From Owenia fusiformis (lineage: Eukaryota; Annelida; Polychaeta; Sabellida; Oweniidae): a stretch of DNA of 64,000 nt. Numbering within the stretch: position 1 is the first letter of the stretch; each line of letters opens with the position of its first letter. The notes beneath the pieces were generated by a model. That model made no database searches, was not told the DNA's origin, and saw only the letters and a list, made by a program, of their open reading frames with translations. This document shows, piece by piece, positions 1 through 10,059 of this stretch. Location of the stretch: contig CAIIXF020000003.1 of assembly GCA_903813345.2 (NCBI GenBank), positions 22,893,248 to 22,957,247 on the forward strand, written 5' to 3'. The translations under genes and the position numbers were made by a program.

Positions 1-234
1 GACATAGGAGGTAAAACAATGCACATTGACCAGCAAGGCCCATTTGAGAAATTAGCCTGTGAGAGCCACTCAAAGGTGATACTCGATTTTGAAATACTCT
101 CTTACTGTGATGTACTTGTGATAACAAAGGATTCAGGTTTTGGGAGGATGGCGTCTTTCAAAAGACAAAATAAGGACAATTTGTACATTGGTTATTATGA
201 AGATGGAAACTATAGAATTAAGAAGAAAGTATGA
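1..234 (+). CDS. Last exon of an unrecognised gene, possibly glycosyltransferase-like (5' end outside window)
   Basis: The frame is open from the window edge to a TGA at 232-234 and gives about 77 residues. The visible part reads like the end of a globular domain: a hydrophobic strand ending ...YCDVLVITKDSGFGRMASF, then a short basic tail. A CDVLVxxxSGFxRxAxx arrangement resembles the nucleotide-sugar-binding end of some fucosyltransferase-like glycosyltransferases, but this is a weak impression and not a firm family call. A polyadenylation signal follows at 371-376. The exon lies on the opposite strand to SPIDR, whose C-terminal exons are not seen between here and 1400, so this gene either lies inside a SPIDR intron or converges on it. 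It could also be a pseudogene remnant; only one exon is visible. Confidence 0.4.
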   Translation, partial: DIGGKTMHIDQQGPFEKLACESHSKVILDFEILSYCDVLVITKDSGFGRMASFKRQNKDNLYIGYYEDGNYRIKKKV

Positions 235-370
235 AATTATTGTTTCTCTTACAAAATATGCTTATCTTCCCCTTTCAAGTTTCTACACTATGTGTGCAAT
301 ACTAACATCTACATGTATTAACATTTTGTGCAGAAAAAGGGTTCACAATAACCCCCTTTTATGCATATGC

Positions 371-376
371 AATAAA
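371..376 (+). promoter_or_regulatory. Candidate polyadenylation signal
   Basis: A perfect AATAAA lies about 137 nt after the stop codon at 232-234, where the 3' UTR of the plus-strand gene would be expected. The sequence between the stop codon and the minisatellite at 586 shows no other coding signal that I can support. Confidence 0.4.
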
Positions 377-585
377 GCATGTACATATGTTTCTTTATAC
401 AAGATAGCAACATACAGTAATAGAGGGCTACTGCCATTCAAAACATCACTGAGACATCTTCTAAGACAGCCCTATATTATTTCGTGCACTTTGAAAGTGA
501 TACATGATAAGTACACACTTTAGCTTTTTGTATAAATTGTGGACCACTTAATCAAGCACTCGACTTAACAAATCTGAGTCTTGCC

Positions 586-1398
586 ATGTTTTGCTCAACT
601 ATGAGCTTTGTAACAAATGGCACTGACAGTGTAAAGTCCTTGTTTTGCTCTACAATGCACTTTGTAACAAATGGCACAGACAGTGTGAAGTCCTTGATTT
701 GCTCTACAATGAACTTTGTAACAAATGGCACTGACAGTGTAAAGTCCTTGATTTGCTCTACAATGAACTTTGTAACAAATGGCACTGACAGTGTGAAGTC
801 CTTGATTTGCTCTACAATACACTTTGTAACAAATGGCACTGACAATGTAAAGTCCTTGATTTGCTCTACAATACACTTTGTAACAAATGGCACAGACAGT
901 GTAAAGTCCTTGTTTTGCTCTACAATGCACTTTGTAACAAATGGCACAGACAGTGTGAAGTCTTTGATTTGCTCTACAATGAACTTTGTAACAAATGGCA
1001 CAGAAAGTGTGAAGTCCTTGTTTTGCTCTACAATGCACTTTGTAACAAATGGCACAGACAGTGTGAAGTCTTTGATTTGCTCTACAATGAACTTTGTAAC
1101 AAATGGCACAGACAGTGTGAAGTCCTTGATTTGCTCTACAATGAACTTTGTAACAAATGGCACTGACAGTGTAAAGTCCTTGATTTGCTCTACAATACAC
1201 TTTGTAACAAATGGCACAGACAGTGTAAAGTCCTTGTTTTGCTCTACAATGAGCTATGTAACAAATGGCACAGACGGTGTAAATTCCATGTTTTGCTCTA
1301 CAATGAACTTTGTAACAAATGGCACAGACAGTGTAAATTCCATGTTTTGCTTAACATTGCGCTTTGTAACAAATGGCACTGACAGTGTTAAGTCCTTA
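586..1398. repeat. 54-bp minisatellite, about 15 copies, starting at a SPIDR 5' splice site
   Basis: A 54-bp unit is repeated head to tail about 15 times with a few substitutions per copy; each unit contains TTTGTAACAAATGGCAC and GACAGTGTAAAGTCC-like blocks. The array ends within 2-3 nt of the GT donor of the SPIDR exon at 1400-1481: on the minus strand the intron begins GTAAGGACTTAACACTG and the units continue as CAAGGACTTTACACTG. The first two intron bases differ in the units, so they do not copy the GT. Because 54 is a multiple of 3, long repetitive frames are open on both strands; I regard these as a consequence of the repeat and not as genes. Confidence 0.95.
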
Positions 1399-1399
1399 C

Positions 1400-4300
1400 C
1401 TCTTGTGACTCTTGGGAATGTTTAACAGTTAGAACATCAGGTCTCCAGACACTCTCAATAACACCAAATAGACCTAGACATCTGGAATGAGGAAACAAAG
1501 GGATTAACTTAATAATGATAGAAATATCAGAAAGGGCAACATATAACAAGGGCAATACTAGAAACAGACGATACCTAGAATTAACATAACAAAATGTCCA
1601 CATCTGGTTTCACACAGTACACTGTAATCTATAATATTTTCACAGAGAAAGTCTAGTTGAATATTAGTTCTTAAAGTGCCCGATAAACTATAAAATGCGC
1701 ATGCGTACAGGTGTTGATAAACTATAAATAGCGAAAATCCAGGGTTTGTCACCACAAGGTAAGCCAGGACGTGTTGAGAGAACAGCTAGTGTTGATATTG
1801 AATTTACATGTAGCCAGATAAGTTTCCTTATTGAAATTACGTATGGTTATCAGCAATACTTTGTAGGTGCTAAATAATAAAATATTTAGAGTATATATGA
1901 GAGAAATTGGTCATTTCGAACCTGTTGAAAAGTTTGTGGCTCTCGGCTACACCGGGGAATTTACTTCCATGAGTACACACATAAATGTGGGGTTCCCCAA
2001 GAGGTACGCGACAAGGTGACCTGGCATCAAATGTGCGACTAAATGCTACTATCGAGAAGATAAAATAACGAATAGGACAATAAGTTATTGCATGTGACAA
2101 TTCCAAGCCTTCATCTCACTGAAGTATTTTGAAGTAAAAATAGGATTTTTGTTTTGATACATGGATTATGATGAACGTAACTTTATTCTGACAACTAATC
2201 AAAACTGAACAAAATTGATTGTATGTAACAGACAATTTATTGTTTTACAATGTTTTGATTGGCTAAACGAATGAAACCAAGAAATTATGACATGTAAAAT
2301 GACAATTTTGAAATGTAAAATTTAAAAGTGACAAACACAACCTCCCTATCCACTCTTTGGGAGCCCTAGTAAATTAGTAATATGTACATGCAGCAGTGGT
2401 AGTGTACAGCTTATTATCACACTACGCTTTGTATTCTAAAGCCTGTTGTTTGTAATAACACTGTTCACTCAACGTATGTTTTGTGTGTGGGCAGTCAACG
2501 ATAATCATTGTTTTATCCCGGTTATATGACCTCGGCAATTATAACAGAACCGTACTAAACGAAAAAAACGCAAATAAGAAAAAGCTTTCACACACATATA
2601 AAAAATGAACTAGTCTAATCCGCCAGTATAAACTCTGTGCTATACGTAGCCGGGTCAGGCGCACACTTTAAGTTATTGCAAATCAGACAAGGCATTAACA
2701 TGCAAAAAGTTGAACACCTGCGGCCTGCCATTTGCTACAGACACTGCACGTTGACAACCGAACGCTAAACACAATCCACAAAAAAACTTGGAGGCTATAA
2801 CAACATGTCACCACTTGTGGTGGTGACATAAAAAAATTTCTTGCAGACTGACAGATGCCCCATGAAAATACATTGCTGCTAAAGGTACGAATCCCATGTG
2901 AGATTGAATAAAATTGACAGGTAAAACATAATTCTGTTTCAAGTGATTTTCTTTTGCTCACCTGTCCTTGTATGTTCTCTGTGTGACTTTCAGTGATGTA
3001 AAAATACATTCTTTAGCAACTGCCTCTTCTATGAAGTCTCTTTGTTGCTTGCTCTCAGCCCAGCCATGTGGAACTTCTAGTACACAGAATGAACCATAGA
3101 TGTCCTCAATTAACAAAGAGAATCTGAAATGAAAGAACCAGCCATGTGGAACTTCTAGTGCACAGAATGAACCATAGATGTCCTCAATTAACAAAGAGAA
3201 TCTGAAATGAAAGAACCAGCCATGTGGAACTTCTAGTACACAGAATGAACCATAGATGTCCTCAATTAACAATGAGAATCTGAAATGAAAGAACCAGCCA
3301 TGTGGAACTTCTAGTACACAGGATGAACCATAGATGTCCTCAATTAACAATGAGAATCTGAAATGAAAAAACCAGCCATGTGGAACTTCTAGTACACAGA
3401 ATGAACCATATATGTCCTCAATTAACAATGAGAATCTGAAATGAAAGAACCAGCCATGTGGAACTTCTAGTACACAGAATGAACCATAGATGTCCTCAAT
3501 TAACAAAGAGAATCTGAAATGAAAGAACCAGCCATGTGGAACTTCTAGTACACAGAATGAACCATAGATGTCCTCAATTAACAAAGAGAATCTGAAATGA
3601 AAGAATCAGCCATGTGGAACTTCTAGTGCACAGAATGAACCATAGATGTCCTCAATCAACAAAGAGAATCTGAAATGAAAGAACACAATGGCAATATTTC
3701 AAAACTAGTTACAGCGTTTGCAGCCATCTATTACATCCAAACTAGAAACAATACCACAACATGACATAATGTGTCCATGTCTTAAGTTAGTGTAAATGGT
3801 TAGAAAAATGTAACAATGCTTTATAGTTGTCAAAGGCAAACACAAGTCACAGAAAAGGGGGACAATAAAAACTGAGCAAATACTCAGTAAATGGAGTTAC
3901 TAATGTTGTCAAACAAAGGTACATCTACTTGTGGTCACATACAAAGTCTGATTTATTCTGCTCACATGTAAGATAATTGCTTACCTGATATCATTCTGGT
4001 CAGTTGGATTGATACTGGTCTTCTTCATGGTCTGTTCTGTTCTGAAATCATACACAAAACATATAACATGTACATGTACACAGAGGTTTCATTAGCAGCA
4101 TGCCATAGACAATTTTCTCTTAAAGTTATTGCCTGTTATTTCGCGAGGTCATAAAACTACTGTTAACAGTGACATGGGTTTCTACTTATAAATGTCACAC
4201 CTTTCTGTCTTTGAATCTTTCCAACAAAACAACCTCTGTAAAGTGGCACGAAATGATACTGTGGCCCCATCCCCTTGTTTCTCAATGCTCTCCAGTATGG

Positions 4301-7300
4301 ATCTGGGCATTTCTGGCGTATCAAGTTGAGAGGGTTGTGATTTTACTAGCTGTAACCTGGGTGGATTGGTTGGACTGTTAAAACACTGGATGCTCTAAAA
4401 TGAAAAACATAATAGGACTTCACTGTTATCATATTTGATGCAGAACTCAAAAGATATAAATCATGAAATGTAAGATTGAACTGTAAACACTTAACATTGA
4501 GCCTTTTTACAATAAATCTTTTTCATAGTCTCATTAAGTTGATTAATGGCTGAGCTTCAACCCAACTACATGTTTATACATTCATTGTTCAATAAAAAAG
4601 GCAATTCATGACAAAGAAAATCCTAAGCTTTTAATATGCTAAAATAGCACTTAATGTGAAAGATGCTAAACACCTTTGGAAAGACTGTTTTAAAATCAAA
4701 AATAAATGGAATTAAAAATGAAAAAATTAAAAACAAATATTTTGCCAACCTTGGGGCCAGGTGCCCATGTTCCTACACAAGGGTTCATATTGGCAACACA
4801 ATCTTTGTAACAGACATCAGGATCTGAAATAACACGCTCAATTATGAAGTGCATGTATCACAATCAAAATTAAACGAGCATTTTTTGGTAAAATTATTGT
4901 GCAAAGACTCTTGAACAAGAAGTTCTTCTAAAAAATTTGAAAATCTTATGATAGACATTTTTTGTGAGGATGGGAAACGACTGAAAATATGCAAACATTT
5001 TATTGTACTGTATTTGTGCCTATTGTGGCTCCCATAAAGTTGCAACTGCACAATTTTAGATTTAAGTAAAAGTCAAAAATCAGAATAACATTAGCCCCAA
5101 AAATACTCATACAAAGGAGAATGTAATTATGTCGCGAAAACTGTAATAACCTAATGAGCAAGGGCACTGCCATGATGCTATTGGTACAAGACAATTGCTG
5201 GGCTTGGGTTTAGCTGTGACATCATCAGGTTGCTTCATGACATCATCAGGTTGCTTCATGACATCATCAGGTTGCTTCATGACATCATCAGGTTGCTGGA
5301 TGACCTGAGTGAACTGAGTGCATAAAATCACTGGCTTTTTACTACTAGGGAGATCCAATCTTTGCCTGAAATATTATTCAAATATGATAAATGATGATGT
5401 CACAATTGAACTATATGATGGAGTATGAATGATTACAAATTGAGTAAAAGGCCACCAAAATGGCTTCAAAATTGCGTTTTTTCTTGTTTGTTTACATTAT
5501 TAATAGAAGACCGACCTTGATTTTAAGATTCATCGCAATCATATGACCTCCTTGAACACAAAACTAGACAATGGTGGAATCAGCAAATATCAGGTTTTTT
5601 AATTTCTGTTATTTGATATATTTTTGTTGTTTTGTAACAAAGTGGAAGATATATAAAGTTGCTATTATTCAGTTATTATTTACCATGGTGGATCTATCTT
5701 GATGACACAGCCTTGCTTTACAGCTTGATCCTCTTTCAACAAGACTATGTACTCCTCTGTGGGGATATCGAAACCCTCAGAAGTATTTCCTCTTTCACTT
5801 GTTTCTTTGGTGGACATTACAATGTCTTCTTTGGGGATCTCAAAACACTCTGATGCATTTCCACATTCATTTGGCTCTATAGTGGGCATCACAATATCGA
5901 GTTTGGAATTATTTTCAACAACATTTTGAGTTGATTTTGGATCACTGCTTGTACGATTTCCATTATTTAGTTCTCCTTGGATACATCTTTTTCCTGGCAT
6001 CTGATCAGATATATTGACGCAAGTTGCGATTTGTAAATGTGAGTCAGATTTCTCAATGCTTTTAACCTTTAGCATCATAGCATTCTTCTTTTCTGAAAAT
6101 TATTTTAATGTCATTTTTAATAGATTATTAGGTTTTTATTGCATAATAATGTTTATCAAAAATAAATTAAACATAGTTTATAAGGAGGGACTAATCTCAA
6201 AGAACATTATTGTCGGCATCAGCTATAGTCACATGACGATTATAATTTGGCATTAAAAAATAAAAATAAAAACTGAGGTAATTGCAGTACATTAATGAGA
6301 GAAATATTGTGATCCTGTTTAGTTTAAAATTGCTGACTCTATTCTTTTACACTGTACATGGTGTTTTGAACTCTATATATGCTGTCTCAATTTTGCTCAT
6401 TCATTTAAAAAAATTACCAGTTTTTTTATGGCTCCAAAATGTATGTGCTGTTTTCTCTCTCTGCTGTAACCTAAGTAACTGCTCAGCTAGACCATCCCTA
6501 CAATATAGACATGTTACACAAAGCAATTGTGGCACTAATTCAGACTGAGGAAAATAAATAAGCAAAAATAGATATGTAAACAGTATCATCTCATAAGGGG
6601 TTCGACAAAAGTATTATTTTTATATCCTGGAACAGAAATATCTTCTTCAGAGATATCAGATTTTCCCTGTGATATAAGCTTATTATTATCTGAAACCTCC
6701 AATAATGCTGTCACATAAAATTAAATGTACAACAATACCTGATGTACTTTTGTTTCTTCTTTTTACCCGAATCTACTGGAGTCTTAGCACATGTCTCGGT
6801 GTTTTGCGACTTTTCAGGTGTTTTATGCCATGTGACTTTCTTTAGCCAATCAGATCCCTTCAGTTTGTCAGTTGATACGGGCTCTTGTGGAGACTGCGTC
6901 GCCGTGGATATATTTATAGAGGAATCTAATTCTTCTGAGCCCTGAATTTTGTAATAACATTTACATTTACAAGAGTTGCACATGAATTTTAACAATGCAT
7001 AAGATTAACATGCAAAATGTCACCACCTGCTATTTGTTACCGATGCCAACCACCGAACAATGTTACAGAACCAAACACCAACCACCAACTTCTGTCCAAA
7101 AAAAGTTGGAGACTATTACAATATGACAAAGTAAACCAAAACCATGATCTGAGTGCAGAGTAAGATCAAGAATATAAATCTATTTCCTTCCCCACACTAA
7201 ATAAAACATGAATTTTAAACTGTCCAATAACATTCTCACAATGAGTTAGCAGAGAGTTAAGCCACCAATAAAATCAGAAGTCATTATATTTGTTTTGTTT

Positions 7301-8816
7301 TTGTTATTTTCAATCCCTGCCATTCCCTGGCTCTCAGTTTACATGCTTTAGCTATTAAATTCTATCAAATGTTATCATGTTTTGTACCTAATTGCATTGA
7401 TATGAGTATTGAAGGTTCATAAAGAATTTACTGATTTTGCTACTTCTATTTTGAACTCTAAATTCTCTAAATCTGTACATGACTTTGTAAATGTAATATT
7501 TTTTTCAAAATATCAAAAGCTAATTAACACCCCTGCCTACCTTAATTCAAGAGTTCTTACCAATTTATTGCTTTGATTCAATGGTTCATCATCTTGTTTT
7601 TCTGTGTCTGAATTATACTCTGATATACAGATATCAATTATTCCCTGGAAAATGATAATACAGTGTATGCAAGAGTAATTCAGGTCATTAATTTATTTAA
7701 ACATACCGGTAGTTAAGAAATATTGTACACTGTATTGCATAAATGACATTGCTCAATCTGTGAAGAGTGTAAGCTGGAGAGCTTAAAAAATTATCTGCTT
7801 TTCAGTCAAAAGTCAGTAATTAGGTTTCATAATTCCAAAGTTCTTTGACATATGATTGGATAACAGTGAAATCATGTATCAAAAAATAAAAAGGCATAAA
7901 TAAAAACATAGAAAAAGAGACTTGGAGCAAAACATTCGACGTGACACACTTACATCAGTATAGCTAGATGGCGGTGATTCTCCACTGAGATCTGGTGATA
8001 ACTTTGTGGTTGATAGCTCAAGCAAAAATGATGATTTTGATGATGCAGTTTGAATATAGGGGGAGCTATTGTCACTGTTGTCTTCTAGGACACATTTCTT
8101 TTTCTGTTTCTGAGAGAATTTTGAAGAAAATTTTGGACTTGGTGGTGGAGATTCGTCTGAGGAAAGTTTAGATATTTCCCCCTCTTCGTCAGAAGATTCC
8201 CAATCAATGTCCGCTTGCGACAAAGGAGGATCATAGTTTCTTCCTGAAAATACAACATATTGTATAACTATTGAGTGACATTTTAAGCCCTTTAGATAAT
8301 GATTTCACAGATTATGCAAAGGAATTCAGTATTTTTCATATATTAATAATGAGTGGATGAAAAAAATCTGCCAAATTTGATTAACTGAGGTAGGGATTGA
8401 AATGAGATAAAGCAGTAGGAAATGTTACTGGGGAGATCTTAAATGTACGGTGTATCGTACCCATACTGTTAGGGACCGCTAACAACAAATTTATATCATA
8501 ATGTCAATACCCAGTTTTCCAAATTTTTATTAATAGGCAACTTACCTCTAGGGTCACTAGGCTTCCTAATTTTGGTATCTTCCAGCCTTTCACTTGCTTT
8601 GTTACTTTGTTGCTTTGAGTCTGAAGATATCTTCTTTTTCTGAGGTTTTTCCATAAGTCCCTTGAAACCCTCCATAGCTCTGTCCCATTCATTTTGCCTG
8701 ATCAATGATTTTGTAACTGACGTGAGCTTAGATGCAGATTTATGGCGAGATTTTTCTGGAGAGTCATAGTCATCGACATCAAACTTATCATTGAAAATGT
8801 CTTCATTGTAATTCAA
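1400..8816 (-). CDS. SPIDR: SPIDR (scaffold protein involved in DNA repair), N-terminal and central exons; both ends incomplete
   Basis: SPIDR bridges BLM helicase and RAD51 during homologous recombination in the nucleus. Coding exons, in transcript order, are 8546-8816, 7954-8243, 7561-7644, 6739-6941, 6418-6497, 5684-6092, about 5200-5365, 4750-4823, 4201-4394, 3985-4041, 2962-3123 and 1400-1481. Phases agree at every junction except the uncertain 3' end of the 5365 exon. Conserved blocks seen in order: acidic IDWESSDEEGE, EYNSDTEKQDDE, DGLAEQLLRLQQREK, the DPPWQRLDLPSSKKPVILC block, RSILESIEKQGDGATVSF, SLLIEDIYGSF, and GLFGVIESVWRPD. These match the vertebrate protein to roughly its residue 600; the C-terminal third is not visible. 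The first exon shown begins at an acceptor (TTTTTTTCTAG) at 8817, so the start codon lies further upstream, perhaps around 9900. Oddities: an eightfold duplicated acceptor, a coding QPDDVMK repeat and a minisatellite at the last donor. Confidence 0.85.
2692..2835 (-). repeat. Dispersed TGGTGACAT-family repeat, copy 1
   Basis: The copy begins AAGGCATTAACATGCAAAA and ends near CACCACTTGTGGTGGTGACAT. It shares its two ends with copies near 6990, 28230, 38590 and 52305. It lies in the SPIDR intron between the exons at 1400 and 2962. The rest of that intron (1482-2691) shows no gene or clear repeat that I can support. Confidence 0.6.
3064..3687 (-). repeat. 78-bp minisatellite: eight tandem copies of a 3' splice site plus partial coding exon of SPIDR
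   Basis: The unit on the minus strand is a 15-nt pyrimidine-rich acceptor (GTTCTTTCATTTCAG) followed by 63 nt of exon encoding FSLLIEDIYGSF..VLEVPHGW. Copies start every 78 nt, and candidate acceptors place exon starts at 3669, 3591, 3513, 3435, 3357, 3279, 3201 and 3123. The unit is a multiple of three and has no stop in that frame, so retained copies read through as 26-residue repeats. The transcript-5'-most copy differs: GGCTGG has become GGCTGA, a stop, so use of the first acceptor would truncate the protein. The 3123 acceptor gives the exon that matches the family without an insertion. Confidence 0.95.
5216..5299 (-). repeat. 21-bp coding repeat (QPDDVMK x4) inside a SPIDR exon
   Basis: Four nearly identical 21-bp units encode QPDDVMK three times and then QPDDVTA, directly after the conserved VILCTQFTQVIQ stretch. 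The expansion keeps the reading frame and falls where the family is expected to be a flexible acidic linker. The exon is open through it. Confidence 0.9.
6988..7132 (-). repeat. Dispersed TGGTGACAT-family repeat, copy 2
   Basis: It has the same orientation and start as copy 1 (GATTAACATGCAAAATGTCACCACC) and similar internal words (ACCGAACAATG, CAAAAAAAGTTGGAG). It lies in a SPIDR intron, 47 bp from the 6739-6941 exon. Confidence 0.55.
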
Positions 8817-9035
8817 CTAGAAAAAAATAAAAATACATACTCAGGGATGTCATTAGAATTCCTGAAAGGAGGATCAGTGGCATATTGGCATATAAAGGAG
8901 GAGCAATAATGGAAGATGGCTGGCTGTAAAGTTCTAACAAATTTAATTGAAACTGTTCATTATCTAAGCTATTCTTCAATCTTGTTTGGTGAGTCGGTGT
9001 GGTTTAGACTTTGAAAGAAATCTTTGAAATACAGT

Positions 9036-9133
9036 ACAGGGAGGCAATGTCGTCCATGTAGGTAATTGTCGGACACTCAATGCAGGCCTTCCTTTGTCCG
9101 ACAGTTACCTAAATGGCAATGTTGCCTCCCTGT
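9036..9133. repeat. Long hairpin in the SPIDR-EDC4 spacer
   Basis: The arms ACAGGGAGGCAATGT...GTAGGTAATTGTCGGACA and TGTCCGACAGTTACC...ACATTGCCTCCCTGT-type sequence pair over about 38 nt with a few mismatches around a loop of about 18 nt. It could be a short MITE or a structured transcript. Confidence 0.75.
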
Positions 9134-9244
9134 CCTCTATAAAGTAGGCGATTTTAATTTGGTCATTATAATTGTGTTCAGTACTCTGTACTCCCGGTAA
9201 CTATTATAATTTTGTGTGTTTTGAAAATTTGCTTTGAAATAATA

Positions 9245-9252
9245 TGACGTCA
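9245..9252. promoter_or_regulatory. CRE octamer TGACGTCA (site 1)
   Basis: This is a perfect palindromic CREB/ATF consensus within AATAATATGACGTCATACTG, in the divergent spacer. The surrounding words are repeated at site 2, 42 bp away. Confidence 0.6.
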
Positions 9253-9286
9253 TACTGTTGTATTCGTACTTGTTAGTGAAATAATA

Positions 9287-9294
9287 TGACGTCA
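9287..9294. promoter_or_regulatory. CRE octamer TGACGTCA (site 2)
   Basis: This second perfect CRE is in the context GTGAAATAATATGACGTCACACTG, which repeats the flank of site 1. The spacing of 42 bp is about four helical turns, which would put both sites on one face of the DNA. Confidence 0.6.
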
Positions 9295-10059
9295 CACTGT
9301 TTTCTTTAGCTACGAAGTGATATAACCAGAGACATCATATCGTTACTATTGACTCCGTAGAAATACAGCCAACCGTATCGCATGAAAATTAGTCATGTGA
9401 TACGGATTAGATCTATATGTTGTCCAAATTGACCAATCAAAAATTGTTAGAAACTCCTAACCATGTGATAAGACATACTGAGATTAGTAGGACGCCTATT
9501 GATATAGGCCTATTGCAGAAGGAAATTTACAAACCCTCCTCTTTCTTGATTCACGACTCCAATTATTCCAGGACATTGTTTATGTACAAAAAAACGTCTC
9601 CTATCAGAGCTGAGATAAAGCCACGTTGTTTATGTACAAACACTTCTCCTATCAGGGCTGAGATAAAGCCATAAATTTGAAATAGAGAAATTAAATCGAA
9701 AAAGTCGAAAATCGAAACTTCCGCCAACTTCACCTCCTTCTTTGAAGAGTCTAATTTTTTTTATTTCGCCCTTTATTTCTTAATTCAGGGTCAAAATATC
9801 ATATATAAATATATAGCATTGCAAAATTTTATACAAAGAATTGTTATATGTATGGTTCTGCCAGAAAATATGCTTTTGACCAACTCTCGAAATCACGGCG
9901 TGGCCACCTGTCGGCCATGCTGAGAATTACCGGCGAAACTGCCAAAATAATATTTTCAACGATTTGAGATATTTAGCCTAATATTATTGGATCTATACAT
10001 CAAAATCGTTTATTGGAGACGTGGAAACATACATTACTAGTTTATCCAGTTTTCAAGTA

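Larger units (their letters stand above)
8817..10059. promoter_or_regulatory. Divergent spacer between SPIDR and EDC4, likely bidirectional promoter
   Basis: SPIDR runs leftward and EDC4 rightward from this spacer of about 1.2 kb. It contains two perfect CRE octamers, a 98-nt hairpin and a tandem duplication of about 50 bp (9573-9672, word ATGTACAAA..CTCCTATCAG). The missing first SPIDR exon and the EDC4 5' UTR must lie here. No TATA box or transcription start can be fixed by eye. Confidence 0.5.

Noticed and set aside
140-523. 127-codon plus-strand frame at 140-523
   Set aside because: It overlaps the better frame at 1-234 and then runs through its 3' UTR and AATAAA. It has low-complexity content and no known domain.
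552-1425. Long open frames of 200-279 codons on both strands over 552-1425
   Set aside because: They are produced by the 54-bp repeat, whose unit is a multiple of three and lacks stops in several frames. There is no splice context or similarity to a protein family, and the region is a SPIDR intron.
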